Below, piece by piece: positions 1 to 8,743 of a stretch of 64,000 bases of DNA. Within the stretch, counting starts at the first letter, position 1, and each line of letters starts with the position of its first letter. This DNA comes from Psychroserpens sp. NJDZ02 (GTDB lineage Bacteria > Bacteroidota > Bacteroidia > Flavobacteriales > Flavobacteriaceae): positions 1,982,501-2,046,500 of the forward strand of contig NZ_CP039451.1 of assembly GCF_004843725.1 (NCBI RefSeq). The letters run 5' to 3'. The notes beneath the pieces are model-generated. The model did no database searches. It had not been told where the DNA came from and worked only from the letters and a program-made list of their open reading frames with translations. The translations under genes and the position numbers were made by a program.

Positions 1-612
1 AAAGCTGACGGTAGTAAATTTGGTAAAAGTGAAGGTGGTAATGTTTGGTTAGATATTGACAAAACTAGTGTTTATAAGTTTTACCAATTTTGGTTAAACA
101 GTTCTGATGAAGATGCAGAAAAGTATATCAAGATCTTTACTTTTTTAGACAAAGAGACCATTGACGCTTTAGTAGCAGAGCATAAAGAAAATCCTGGGTT
201 TAGAGCATTACAAAAAAGATTAGCAGAAGAAGTGACTACTTTTGTGCATTCTAAGGATGTATTAGATAATGCTATAAAGGCATCAGGTATACTATTTAGT
301 AAAGATTTTAAAAATGAAATTAGAGAACTTGATGAGCGTTTATTTTTAGACGTTTTTGAAGGTGTACCGCAGGCAGAAGTGTCCATGGATAAAATTGAAG
401 CTGGTTTAGATATGATTGCTGCATTGTCTGCCGAGACTAACTTTTTAGGAAGTAACGGAGAAGCGCGTCGTGCATTAAAAGAAAATTCAGTTTCTGTTAA
501 TAAAGATAAAGTAACAGATGCTTATACAATAACTACCGAGGATTTAATTAATGATAGGTATATCGTTATTAATAGAGGTAAGAAAAGCACGTTTATAATT
601 AAAGCGATTTAA
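1..612 (+). CDS. tyrS: Tyrosyl-tRNA synthetase, C-terminal part (5' end outside window)
   Basis: The frame is open from the first base, so the start lies outside the window. The visible protein begins just before a KFGKS segment, the class I KMSKS loop that binds ATP, followed by the helical anticodon-binding region and a C-terminal S4-like RNA-binding segment ending in a run of basic and hydrophobic residues (KKSTFIIKAI). The enzyme charges tRNA-Tyr with tyrosine in the cytoplasm. The HIGH motif and catalytic core are not visible. The spacing between KFGKS and the end fits bacterial TyrS. A strong terminator follows at once, so transcription appears to stop here. Confidence 0.93.
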   Translation, partial: KADGSKFGKSEGGNVWLDIDKTSVYKFYQFWLNSSDEDAEKYIKIFTFLDKETIDALVAEHKENPGFRALQKRLAEEVTTFVHSKDVLDNAIKASGILFSKDFKNEIRELDERLFLDVFEGVPQAEVSMDKIEAGLDMIAALSAETNFLGSNGEARRALKENSVSVNKDKVTDAYTITTEDLINDRYIVINRGKKSTFIIKAI

Positions 613-630
613 TTATAATCTTAAACAAAA

Positions 631-664
631 AAAGCCTGCTTAAATTTAAGCAGGCTTTTTTTTT
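631..664. terminator. Intrinsic terminator after tyrS, probably bidirectional
   Basis: A perfect 24-bp palindrome (633-656; arms AGCCTGCTTAAA and its complement) is flanked by an A-run on the left and a T-run on the right. It can end tyrS on the plus strand and the LuxE-like gene arriving on the minus strand. Confidence 0.9.
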
Positions 665-735
665 GAAATTAGTTAACCAACTAAAACCTAATTCCTCTTT
701 TTCATAGTTAGTTGGTCGTGTCTTTTTCGCAAAAC

Positions 736-1716
736 TTACAAGACCATTAAATTACAACCTCTAATGTCGCTATTGTCAAAGCGACCAATAATTTCGAAGT
801 CTGCATTGGTGTAAGTTTTTCCTAAATCTTGAGTGGCAATAAAACTACAAGAATTAATGTTTGCTAAATCAATAACATTAATACCACCTGTTTTTGGAGT
901 GTCAAAAACGGTTAAGGCATCTTCTGTGTCTCTAGTTAGTAGTTTCATCCAAGGCGGACAGTTAAAAACGCCGTGTCCTTTAGAGTAAGCTTGACTTAGT
1001 AACTCGGTCATACCATATTCGCTATGGATTGTATTGACACCAAAACCTTGTTTTAAAAGCGTATGTAATTCTTGTCGTATTAATTCTTTGCGTCGCCCTT
1101 TCATCCCGCCAGTTTCCATTATAATGGTATTGTTAAGGTTAAATGTATGAGCTTCAATTAAATCTAAAAGCGCAAACGAAACGCCTATCATTAAGACTTT
1201 TTCTCCAGAACTGTCTAGTTGAATAAGAGTGTCTTTTAATTCATCTAAATTATTTAAATAAAACCCGCTTTTAGGTTTGTTAGAATCTTTAATTAACTGA
1301 TCAACCATATATACTAAAGAGGAGCCTTCTCGTTCTAGGTAATTAGGCAATAGTGCTAAAACGGTGTAATCTTCTATGTTGCCATAAAAATGATTAAAAC
1401 CTTTTTTAAAACTAGTCTCATAAATACTTAAGTCGGTGACATGATGTTTACTCGTAATCTGTCCTGTTGTGCCACTGCTACTAAAGGTTGTTTTGATAGA
1501 GTCTTTAGAACTTAAAACGGCATGCGATTTAAAAAACTGAATCGGTAAATAAGGAATCTGATGTAATTCTGAAACATCACTTGGGTTTACATACAGTAAA
1601 TCGCAAAATGAGCGATAAATACTATTGTTCTCAAACTGAAAGCGGAACACCTCTAAAGCTACAGCTTTAAATTGGGTGTCTGAAGTGATGTTAAATATGT
1701 CGTTTGTTAGGGTCAT
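736..1716 (-). CDS. LuxE-like acyl-protein synthetase / AMP-dependent ligase-like protein
   Basis: The protein of about 326 residues resembles the LuxE/acyl-protein synthetase family, which activates or transfers fatty-acyl groups as adenylates. Visible hallmarks are a TTFSSSGTTGQ phosphate-binding loop near the N-terminus, ETGGMKGRRKE in the middle and HSEYGMTELLSQAY, the adenylate-forming signature. Longer in-frame starts exist up to 1770, but they lie inside the terminator of the upstream gene, so I choose the ATG at 1716 (MTLTNDIFNI). No other lux genes are nearby. Flavobacterial homologues are often single genes of unknown substrate. The family call is firm; the substrate is unknown. Confidence 0.8.
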   Translation of the reverse strand: MTLTNDIFNITSDTQFKAVALEVFRFQFENNSIYRSFCDLLYVNPSDVSELHQIPYLPIQFFKSHAVLSSKDSIKTTFSSSGTTGQITSKHHVTDLSIYETSFKKGFNHFYGNIEDYTVLALLPNYLEREGSSLVYMVDQLIKDSNKPKSGFYLNNLDELKDTLIQLDSSGEKVLMIGVSFALLDLIEAHTFNLNNTIIMETGGMKGRRKELIRQELHTLLKQGFGVNTIHSEYGMTELLSQAYSKGHGVFNCPPWMKLLTRDTEDALTVFDTPKTGGINVIDLANINSCSFIATQDLGKTYTNADFEIIGRFDNSDIRGCNLMVL

Positions 1717-1746
1717 GCTATTGTAAAACACAAAAGTATCGAAAAT

Positions 1747-1776
1747 AAAAAAAAGCGTTGCTATTAGCAACGCTTT
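1747..1776 (-). terminator. Terminator of the T9SS gene at 1797-2561
   Basis: Inverted arms AAAGCGTTGC and GCAACGCTTT (1752-1776, loop TATTA) are followed on the minus strand by a run of eight T. The position right after the minus-strand stop codon, and the T-run on that strand only, give the orientation. Confidence 0.88.
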
Positions 1777-1796
1777 AAAATGTTAAGGTTTAGTAA

Positions 1797-2561
1797 TTAT
1801 TGAACCACTAATTTTTTAGTTGTTGTAGTTTCGTTTTGTGTTAATTGTAAAATATAGACTCCTGCGTTTAATTCAGATACATCTAGTCTGTTAGTTTTTA
1901 AAACCGTTTTTAAGACTTGCTTACCTAAAATGTCAAAAGCAATAACAGTTGTAGGTTGTTTTGTTGTGGTTTTAATAGTTACAAAATCTTGAGTTGTTGG
2001 ATTAGGGAATAGCGAAAAAGTTACGAATTCAAAGTTATTATTAGATAATGTCTGTCCAGAAGTAGACCAGGTAACATCATCGACTATAACTTGTTTGCCT
2101 GTGTTATTTCTAATTTCAATCAAAACATCTCCTGTTACGTTAATATTAGTAACAGTAAAAATATGTTCTGTGTAATCATCAAAAGGAGTCGATGTTCCAT
2201 AAGAGGTTCCGTTAACAAATAACTCTACTTGTCTGTCTCCTCCTCCTGTAAATCCTTTGTAAAGTTTAAAGGTAAGTCCGCCGACACCATTTGCACCTGA
2301 TTGTGCAGATATAGCACTGTTGTCAGAAATACGTCTTAGCATAATGGCTTTGCCATCTATCCCAGAACTGTTATCATCACCATTCTCATCTCTACACTGT
2401 GTGTAATTCCATGTCACTCCGTTGTCACCAGTAAAAGCCCCGTCTGTATATGAGTTTCCAGATAATGTAAGATTGTTAAACGTTTCTGCCCCTTGTGCTA
2501 TTGTATGGTTAACAGAGGTTAGACCTATTAAAATAAAAAGTAAAAAGTAAAGTTTTTTCAT
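1797..2561 (-). CDS. T9SS type A sorting-domain secreted protein
   Basis: This 254-residue protein starts with a clear signal peptide (MKKLYFLLFILIGLTSVNHTIAQG). Residues about 25-165 form a beta-rich domain of unknown function with repeated NGVTW / NGTSYGTSTPF elements. The last 80 residues are a Por secretion C-terminal sorting domain: FSLFPNPTTQDFVTI, a central FDILGKQV, then LNAGVYILQLTQN and a basic KKLVVQ end. Such proteins cross the outer membrane by the type IX system and are released or anchored to the surface. It is transcribed alone and has its own terminator. The role of the N-terminal domain is not recognisable. Confidence 0.88.
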   Translation of the reverse strand: MKKLYFLLFILIGLTSVNHTIAQGAETFNNLTLSGNSYTDGAFTGDNGVTWNYTQCRDENGDDNSSGIDGKAIMLRRISDNSAISAQSGANGVGGLTFKLYKGFTGGGDRQVELFVNGTSYGTSTPFDDYTEHIFTVTNINVTGDVLIEIRNNTGKQVIVDDVTWSTSGQTLSNNNFEFVTFSLFPNPTTQDFVTIKTTTKQPTTVIAFDILGKQVLKTVLKTNRLDVSELNAGVYILQLTQNETTTTKKLVVQ

Positions 2562-2840
2562 AGTTTAATAGTGTTAAATTAGGTAATAAAGATATACAGG
2601 ATTTTTTGCTAATTGGTATTATTCTAGGGACTATTGTGTAATTTTACATTATAATAATGTGTTTTTAAAGCTTTGATTGTCAGAATGGTAATTGATGCTT
2701 GATTTTGAGCAAATTAAAATAGCTTTAAAATTAAAGCTATGTTATCTTAACGTTATTAATCGTTTAAGAACAAATAGTTTTACTAATAACTTTATCTTTA
2801 CCTTAATATAACTTAAAAAATAAATTCAAGTTTCAAGTCT

Positions 2841-3524
2841 ATGAATAAAAAAGATATTAAAATTCTTTTAGTCGATGATGAGCCAGATATTTTAGAAATT
2901 GTTGGTTACAATCTAACCAACGAGGGTTATCAAGTCGTAACTGCTAAAAACGGATTAGAAGCTGTTAAGAAAGCAAAAAAAGAAAAACCACAACTTATTA
3001 TTCTAGATGTGATGATGCCGGAAATGGATGGGATCGAAGCTTGTGAGGCCATTCGTAAAATACCAGAACTAAGTACCACGCTTATTACTTTTTTAACAGC
3101 AAGAGGAGAGGACTATTCTCAAGTTGCCGGATTTGATGCGGGTGCAGATGACTATATTACCAAGCCAATAAAACCAAAAGTTTTGGTTAGTAAAGTAAAA
3201 GCTTTACTAAGACGCTTAAAAACGGAAGAAGCAGCTGGGTCATTAATCACTATCGGTAACTTGGTTATTAATAGAGAAGAGTATAAGATTGTTTTAGACG
3301 GAAAAGAGATTGTATTACCACGTAAAGAATTCGAATTATTGTCTTTACTAGCGTCTAAGCCTGGTAAAGTTTTTAAAAGAGAAGATATTTTAGATCGCGT
3401 TTGGGGTAATGAGGTTGTTGTTGGTGGACGTACTATAGATGTGCATATCCGTAAACTACGTGAAAAAATTGGAGACGACAGTTTTAAAACAGTCAAAGGT
3501 GTTGGATATAAATTTGTAGAATAA
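2841..3524 (+). CDS. OmpR/PhoB-family response regulator
   Basis: This 227-residue regulator has a receiver domain (acidic pair D12/D13, phosphoacceptor D56 in LILDVMMPEMDG, T/K pair ending in DYITKPIKP) and a C-terminal winged helix ending with the typical VWGNEVVVGGRTIDVHIRKLREKIG recognition region and GVGYKF. It binds DNA after phosphorylation. The partner kinase begins one base after its stop codon, so the two are co-transcribed. Flavobacterial homologues are often called PhoB-like; the stimulus cannot be read from sequence. A TATCTTTA element about 45 bp upstream is a plausible -7 box. Confidence 0.93.
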   Translation: MNKKDIKILLVDDEPDILEIVGYNLTNEGYQVVTAKNGLEAVKKAKKEKPQLIILDVMMPEMDGIEACEAIRKIPELSTTLITFLTARGEDYSQVAGFDAGADDYITKPIKPKVLVSKVKALLRRLKTEEAAGSLITIGNLVINREEYKIVLDGKEIVLPRKEFELLSLLASKPGKVFKREDILDRVWGNEVVVGGRTIDVHIRKLREKIGDDSFKTVKGVGYKFVE

Positions 3525-3525
3525 A

Positions 3526-4560
3526 TTGAAATTAAAAAAGACTTATAAATTCGCTTTAAAAACCTCGTTTTTAATCACTGTTTTTTTAACGCTCCTAATG
3601 GGCGTTTTTTTCTATTTGTATCATGTCGGAAGTTTATTTCAGTTAGCTGTATTCTCATTTGCAACCTATAGCGTATCCTTTTTGATAATACAATACAGGG
3701 TAGAGAAATTTATATACAAACGTATCAATAAGATATATAAAGACTTAACACTTTTGGAGTCTGTCAGTTTTAGAAAAAATAGTATTACGACAGACATGGC
3801 AACTTTAACAAAGCAGATCGATCAATATGCTAAAAATAAAAAGCTAGAGATCGAAACGCTTAAAGTCAGAGAAGAATACCGTAAAGAGTTTATGGGGAAT
3901 GTCTCGCACGAGCTTAAAACGCCATTATTTACAGTACAAGGGTATTTAGAAACACTGCTTGATGGTGCTATCCATGATGAGAAAGTGTCTAGCAAATATC
4001 TAGAGAGAGCTAATAAAGGTGTGGAACGACTAATATATATTGTCAAAGATTTGGATATGATTACCAAATTAGAGGTTGGGGACTTGCGATTAGATATTGC
4101 GACCTTCGATATTGTGCAATTAATACAAAGTGTTTTTGAGCTGTTAGAAATGAAAGCAGCTAAAAAGAAAATCACCTTAATGTTTGATATGCATTATAAA
4201 GAGCCTATAATGGTAAAAGGCGATGAAGAACGTATACAGCAGGTTTTGACAAATTTAATAGTTAATTCTATTAAATATGGAAGAGAAAAAGGGACGACAG
4301 AAGTTAGTATAGAAAAGTTAATTAAAAACAAAGCAATAATACGAGTTACGGATAATGGGGAAGGCATCGAGAAAAAAAATATCCCGAGATTATTCGAGCG
4401 TTTTTATAGAGTCGATAAAAGTGGTTCTCGTAAAGAAGGTGGCTCTGGTTTAGGTTTGGCAATTGTTAAACATATTGTAGAGGCTCATGACGAGAAAATT
4501 TATGTCGAAAGCGAAATTAATATTGGAAGCGAGTTTTCTTTTACGCTTGAAAAAGCGTAA
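3526..4560 (+). CDS. Sensor histidine kinase (PhoR-like), partner of the preceding regulator
   Basis: This 344-residue kinase has two membrane segments (about residues 13-33 and 38-57), a short linker, a HisKA dimerisation helix with phospho-accepting H128 in FMGNVSHELKTPL, and an ATP-binding domain with NLIVNSIKYG (N box), DNGEGI (G1) and GSGLGLAI (G2). There is almost no periplasmic loop, so it probably senses a membrane or cytoplasmic cue. The start is TTG at 3526, one base after the regulator's stop; no ATG fits the membrane start better. Its 3' end overlaps the convergent glycosyltransferase gene by 20 bp. Confidence 0.92.
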   Translation: MKLKKTYKFALKTSFLITVFLTLLMGVFFYLYHVGSLFQLAVFSFATYSVSFLIIQYRVEKFIYKRINKIYKDLTLLESVSFRKNSITTDMATLTKQIDQYAKNKKLEIETLKVREEYRKEFMGNVSHELKTPLFTVQGYLETLLDGAIHDEKVSSKYLERANKGVERLIYIVKDLDMITKLEVGDLRLDIATFDIVQLIQSVFELLEMKAAKKKITLMFDMHYKEPIMVKGDEERIQQVLTNLIVNSIKYGREKGTTEVSIEKLIKNKAIIRVTDNGEGIEKKNIPRLFERFYRVDKSGSRKEGGSGLGLAIVKHIVEAHDEKIYVESEINIGSEFSFTLEKA

Positions 4561-5596
4561 ATAATGCTTTAAAATCAATCTTATTTTCAAAGCTCTCAAA
4601 ACCTGAATAGTTGGCGACTCGGTGGAGCTGATCTAAAGTAAAATCGGATTGACTGCAACTGGCAATCGTTCCGTTTTTGTCTAAATAATCCGCCAAATAC
4701 TCTTGTTCAAACTGCCCTGGCGTTGGTATAAAAAAGGCCTGTTTACCTAATTTGGCTAAATCCATAATGGTTGTATAGCCAGAACGCGAAATAATAAGAT
4801 CACTTTTATTAATCGCATTTTGCAATTCTTCGGTTTGCATAAAATTATAAATCGTGAAAGGTGTTTCAAGCATAACGGTCTGTTCTGTTTCAATCTTTCC
4901 TCTAACAAAAATCACTTTTCCATTGTAATTAATTAAAGAGGATAGTAGTTGTTCCTCCAGTAACGTGCGCTGTGGTTCTGGACCTGACAACAAAACCAGA
5001 ATATTGTATTTCGGCTTTAAAGCCACCTTTTCTAATCGACTTAAAGGGCCGATATATTTTAATTCTAACCCTTTGTTATTAAAATCATGACCAAGTAATC
5101 CACTTAAATTAGGCGTGTTTTCAAAGTCGGGAATCCAGCACATATCAAAGGCTTTTAAATAACGATCATGGAAGTACGTGCTTAATCTAGTTGTATTTCC
5201 GCTTAAAACATTTAATTGATGTGTAATAAAAACGGAAGGGACCTGTTTAGAAATCACACCCATCCGATTATCAGAGATGATGCCTTGTATATTATAATCG
5301 ACAACTATTTGCTTAATAGCGTTGCGCTCTCTTTTTATAGCCTTTTTAATTTTTGGTAATTGTAACAACATATGCCATTTAAACCATTGTTTAGATTTAG
5401 CATATTTAATATTGTAAGAAGGTAATTTTATAAACGTAAGGGATTCAAATTCTTTTTCAAGTAAGCGTAATGCTTGACCATCGCTAGCAATAATTGGTTC
5501 AAAGCCTTCGGTAAGCAATGCGTTAATTATCGGTATGCAACGCGTGGCATGACCAATTCCCCAATTTAAAGGCGCAACAAGAATTCTTTTTTTCAT
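4541..5596 (-). CDS. MurG-like glycosyltransferase (GT-B fold)
   Basis: This 351-residue protein starts RILVAPLNWGIGHATRCIPI, the glycine/histidine loop of GT28/MurG-like enzymes, and ends with a nucleotide-sugar binding half containing NILVLLSGPEPQRTLLE and ISRSGYTTIMDLAKLGKQAFFIPTPGQFEQEYLA. It probably transfers a sugar from a nucleotide donor at the cytoplasmic membrane face. The acceptor is unknown. It is not MurG itself: the gene stands alone, away from a cell-wall cluster, and the N-terminal motif differs. It is convergent with, and overlaps, the histidine kinase. Confidence 0.8.
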   Translation of the reverse strand: MKKRILVAPLNWGIGHATRCIPIINALLTEGFEPIIASDGQALRLLEKEFESLTFIKLPSYNIKYAKSKQWFKWHMLLQLPKIKKAIKRERNAIKQIVVDYNIQGIISDNRMGVISKQVPSVFITHQLNVLSGNTTRLSTYFHDRYLKAFDMCWIPDFENTPNLSGLLGHDFNNKGLELKYIGPLSRLEKVALKPKYNILVLLSGPEPQRTLLEEQLLSSLINYNGKVIFVRGKIETEQTVMLETPFTIYNFMQTEELQNAINKSDLIISRSGYTTIMDLAKLGKQAFFIPTPGQFEQEYLADYLDKNGTIASCSQSDFTLDQLHRVANYSGFESFENKIDFKALFTLFQA

Positions 5597-5604
5597 TATA
5601 GTAA

Positions 5605-5697
5605 TTTGGGCGTTACCTAAAAGGTCAGGCTGTCCGTTATATCTTTTTTTGCCATATATGGCAGCAAAAAAAGGATGCCACTTCCATCCTTAACGCA
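5605..5697. repeat. Palindromic intergenic element with GCGTTA/TAACGC ends, copy 1
   Basis: The element begins GGGCGTTACC (5608-5617) and ends CCTTAACGC (5688-5696), so its termini are inverted repeats. Its centre holds two nested palindromes: CTTTTTTTGC and GCAAAAAAAG (5643-5652, 5664-5673) and the inner TGCCATATATGGCA. It lies between divergent genes, so it is not a normal terminator. A second copy sits at 8991-9091. I recognise this layout from other flavobacterial genomes. Confidence 0.75.
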
Positions 5698-5783
5698 GTA
5701 AAATATCAAAATCAAAGGTAATCATAAACCTACTTAACTATATTTCCTTAATTTTACGCCAGAAACAACAAATAGTTAAGAAC

Positions 5784-6458
5784 GTGGGGAGTAAGAATAA
5801 GCAAAAAAGATTTAGAGAGAATGAAACCTTTGATAATGTGTTTCAGCCATCTAGAAGCCAATTAGTGGACGAGGTTTACGAGCATAAAGGACATTGGAAT
5901 AAAAACGTCTTTAAAAACGACAACCCATTAGTACTAGAGTTAGGTTGTGGTAAAGGAGAGTACAGTGTTGCTTTGGGTAAAAAATATCCGAATAAAAATT
6001 TTATAGGTATAGATATTAAAGGAGCGCGTTTTTGGAGAGGAGCCAAAACTGCAACAGAAGATGGTATGCCAAACGTTGCTTTTATCCGTACTCAAATTGA
6101 GTTGGTAGAATCTGTTTTTGCAGAAAATGAAGTTGACGAAATCTGGATAACATTTCCGGATCCACAAATAAAATACAAGCGTACCAAACACAGAATGACA
6201 AATTCTACGTTTTTAAAACGTTACAAAAATATTTTAAAGCCTGATGGAATCATGAATCTTAAAACGGACTCCGAGTTTATGCACGGGTATACCTTAGGGC
6301 TATTGCATGGTGAAGGTCATGAGGTTTTGCAGTCTAATAATGACGTGTATAGACAAGAAGGGAGTCCGGAAGACGTGACAGCTATCCAAACACATTACGA
6401 GAGTATCTATTTGGAACAAAACAAACCAATTACGTATATTCGATTCAAAATTAACTAA
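5784..6458 (+). CDS. trmB: tRNA (guanine-N7-)-methyltransferase TrmB
   Basis: This 224-residue SAM-dependent enzyme methylates N7 of G46 in tRNA. Visible are the SAM-binding LELGCGKGEYSVALG, FIGIDIKGARFWRGAK, and the TrmB signature WITFPDPQIKYKRTKHRMT. The length is normal. The start is GTG at 5784 (GSKNKQKRFRENETF follows); the basic N-terminus fits flavobacterial TrmB. The LysE-like gene begins three bases after its stop, so the two are probably co-transcribed. Confidence 0.95.
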   Translation: MGSKNKQKRFRENETFDNVFQPSRSQLVDEVYEHKGHWNKNVFKNDNPLVLELGCGKGEYSVALGKKYPNKNFIGIDIKGARFWRGAKTATEDGMPNVAFIRTQIELVESVFAENEVDEIWITFPDPQIKYKRTKHRMTNSTFLKRYKNILKPDGIMNLKTDSEFMHGYTLGLLHGEGHEVLQSNNDVYRQEGSPEDVTAIQTHYESIYLEQNKPITYIRFKIN

Positions 6459-6461
6459 CTA

Positions 6462-7091
6462 TTGAATTTAACAATTACTTTTTTTACAAGCCTACTAATT
6501 GCTTTAGTTGGAGTAATCCCTCCGGGACTTCTCAACATGACTGCTGCAAAAATCAGTATAAAGGAAGGCTATAGTCGTGGTTTAGTATTTTCTTTAGGCG
6601 TTTGCATCATCGTGATTGTGCAAACACTAATAGCGGTTATTTTTGCGCGTTATTTAAGTAAGCATCCAGAGACCGTTCAAATATTACAGCGTGTCGCTTT
6701 TGTTTTGTTTGTTTTGATAACGGTTTACTTTTTTCTTTTGGCAAAAAAAGAAGCTAAACCAGAAAAAGAACGCGAAAGAAAAAGCAAACGAAGTCAGTTT
6801 TTTTATGGGATGTTTCTATCAGCTTTAAACGTGTTTCCTATTCCTTATCAGGCATATATGAGTGTTACATTGGCTAGCTTGGGTTTAATAACATTGGATA
6901 ATGTTAATGTCGCAACTTATGTGGCAGGAGCTGCTATAGGCACATTTATAATGCTTTATTTGTATGTGTTTTTCTTGAAGAAAATTAAAAACGAAAAATT
7001 AAAGTCGCAAAAAAACATGAACTATATTATTGGTTCTATTACAGGAGTGATCGCAATTATTACTTTTATAAATATTGCCAAAGACTTTTAA
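6462..7091 (+). CDS. LysE-family transporter
   Basis: This 209-residue membrane protein has about six hydrophobic segments and the N-terminal LysE/RhtB pattern (LIALVGVIPPGLLNMTAAKISIKEGYSRG). The family exports amino acids or other small molecules; the substrate is unknown here. A basic cytoplasmic loop (KKEAKPEKERERKSKRS) sits in the middle. The start is TTG at 6462, directly after trmB. The next gene follows within a few bases, so trmB, this gene and the alkyltransferase-like gene form one unit. Confidence 0.85.
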   Translation: MNLTITFFTSLLIALVGVIPPGLLNMTAAKISIKEGYSRGLVFSLGVCIIVIVQTLIAVIFARYLSKHPETVQILQRVAFVLFVLITVYFFLLAKKEAKPEKERERKSKRSQFFYGMFLSALNVFPIPYQAYMSVTLASLGLITLDNVNVATYVAGAAIGTFIMLYLYVFFLKKIKNEKLKSQKNMNYIIGSITGVIAIITFINIAKDF

Positions 7092-7095
7092 TTCG

Positions 7096-7425
7096 ATGAA
7101 GCCAGAAACGCTTAATTTTTTTGAGAAAGTGTACGAAGTGGCTAAGCAGATTCCATATGGTCGTGTGACCAGTTATGGTGCTATTGCTAATTATTTAGGG
7201 GCCAATCGTGGTGCCAGAATGGTTGGGTATGCCATGAATGGTTCTCATAATAAAGAGGTTCCCGCACACCGCGTAGTAAATCGCAAAGGCTTGCTAACTG
7301 GAAAACATCATTTTGATGGGACTAATTTAATGCAGCAATTATTAGAGAGTGAGGGTGTTGAGGTTATTGATAACCAAATACAAAATTTGGATACAGTCTT
7401 TTGGAATCCTTCAGAGTTGTTATAA
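7096..7425 (+). CDS. MGMT-family alkyltransferase-like (ATL) protein, no active-site cysteine
   Basis: This 109-residue protein matches the DNA-binding C-terminal domain of O6-alkylguanine DNA alkyltransferases: IPYGRVTSYGAIANYLG, the arginine-finger region GANRGARMVGYAMN, and VPAHRVVNRKG. In true methyltransferases this last motif is PCHRV; here Cys is replaced by Ala, so the protein cannot accept an alkyl group. ATL proteins bind alkylated DNA and hand it to nucleotide excision repair. I prefer the ATG at 7096. A TTG at 7075 would overlap the upstream gene and add seven atypical residues. Confidence 0.88.
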   Translation: MKPETLNFFEKVYEVAKQIPYGRVTSYGAIANYLGANRGARMVGYAMNGSHNKEVPAHRVVNRKGLLTGKHHFDGTNLMQQLLESEGVEVIDNQIQNLDTVFWNPSELL

Positions 7426-7489
7426 ATTCCAACTATCGCACCATAAAAAAACAACAAACCAACCACTTTATCTTTCAAGCTTTATGTAG

Positions 7490-7518
7490 TATCTTTGCAC
7501 TTTAGAATCATTCTGAAT
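7490..7518 (+). promoter_or_regulatory. Promoter -7 box and overlapping Fur-like palindrome upstream of mrp
   Basis: TATCTTTG at 7490-7497 matches the Bacteroidota -7 consensus TAnnTTTG. Immediately downstream is the near-palindrome TTTAGAATCATTCTGAAT (7501-7518, centre 7509), which would cover the transcription start. The genes downstream build Fe-S clusters, so an iron-responsive repressor such as Fur is a reasonable guess. The regulator assignment is inference from context. Confidence 0.5.
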
Positions 7519-7603
7519 TAGTTAATAATTACCAAGAGTTGGTTTTGAGAGTCGGACAACAGTCTAATTTCTCCATTCTAATCTCTTTTTTTCTAGCAAA
7601 AAA

Positions 7604-8743
7604 ATGAAATTAAACAAGCAAGATATACTTAAAGCCTTAGAAACTATAACCGTTCCTGGAGAAGGTCAAAATATGGTCGAAAGCGGAGCAATAACAAACG
7701 TTGTCACTTTTGCAGACGAGGTTATTGTAGACATTACAATAAAAAACCCAGCGCTTCAAGCACGTAAAAAGACGGAAGTAGAAATTCTACAAGCCATCCA
7801 TAAAAACGTATACGAAAAAGCTAAAATTAAAATAAACGTTACAGTGGACGCACCAGAAAAGTCAGCACCTAATGTTATCAAAGGAAAACATATTCCGGGT
7901 ATCAAAAATATTGTAGCTGTAGCTTCAGGAAAAGGAGGTGTAGGTAAATCTACAGTAACTGCAAACCTAGCGGTTACATTAGCAAAAATGGGCTTTAAAG
8001 TAGGTGTTTTAGACGCTGATATTTATGGGCCATCAATGCCAATTATGTTTGATGTGGCATCAGAACGTCCATTATCAACAACAGTAGACGGTAAATCAAA
8101 AATGAAACCTGTAGAAAACTACGGGGTTAAAATATTATCTATCGGGTTTTTTACAAAACCAGATCAAGCAGTCGTTTGGAGAGGGCCAATGGCAGCCAAA
8201 GCATTAAATCAAATGATTTTTGATGCGGCTTGGGGCGAGTTGGATTTCCTATTATTGGACTTACCTCCAGGAACAGGAGATATCCATTTAAGTATTATGC
8301 AATCACTACCAATCACAGGCGCAGTGATTGTAAGTACACCACAAACAGTAGCCTTAGCAGATGCTAAAAAAGGAGTGGCAATGTTCCAACAAGACAGTAT
8401 TAACGTACCCGTTTTAGGAATTATAGAAAACATGGCTTACTTTACACCCGCAGAATTACCAGATAACAAATATTATATCTTTGGTAAAGAAGGTGCAAAA
8501 CACTTAGCAGAAGACTTACAAGTCCCATTGTTAGGAGAGCTACCATTAGTACAAAGTATTCGTGAGGCAGGAGATGTTGGTCGTCCAGCAGCAATGCAAA
8601 CCGGAACACCTCTAGAAAAAGCGTTCGAAAAAATTACGCAAAACGTAGTGCAACAAGTTGTTGATCGTAACGATAATTTACCAGCTACCGAAGCTATCAA
8701 AATAACCACTATGGCAGGATGTTCTGCAGTTAATAAAAAATAA
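7604..8743 (+). CDS. Mrp/ApbC (NBP35-like) iron-sulfur cluster carrier ATPase
   Basis: This 379-residue protein has an N-terminal MIP18/DUF59-like domain (about 1-85) and a deviant Walker A P-loop NTPase (SGKGGVGKST, residues 108-117), then DADIYGPSMP, LDLPPGTGD and ENMAYF. It binds Fe-S clusters and delivers them to apo-proteins using ATP. Many homologues carry a CPxC after the NMSYF-like motif; here the same place reads YFTPAELPD with no cysteine, and one Cys remains near the C-terminus (MAGCSAVNKK). The NifU-C gene starts on the base after its stop codon, so the carrier and scaffold are translated together. Confidence 0.93.
   Translation: MKLNKQDILKALETITVPGEGQNMVESGAITNVVTFADEVIVDITIKNPALQARKKTEVEILQAIHKNVYEKAKIKINVTVDAPEKSAPNVIKGKHIPGIKNIVAVASGKGGVGKSTVTANLAVTLAKMGFKVGVLDADIYGPSMPIMFDVASERPLSTTVDGKSKMKPVENYGVKILSIGFFTKPDQAVVWRGPMAAKALNQMIFDAAWGELDFLLLDLPPGTGDIHLSIMQSLPITGAVIVSTPQTVALADAKKGVAMFQQDSINVPVLGIIENMAYFTPAELPDNKYYIFGKEGAKHLAEDLQVPLLGELPLVQSIREAGDVGRPAAMQTGTPLEKAFEKITQNVVQQVVDRNDNLPATEAIKITTMAGCSAVNKK

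Noticed and set aside
1716..1770. Longer start of the LuxE-like gene
   Set aside because: It lies within the terminator of the upstream gene; MTLTNDIFNI at 1716 matches the family.
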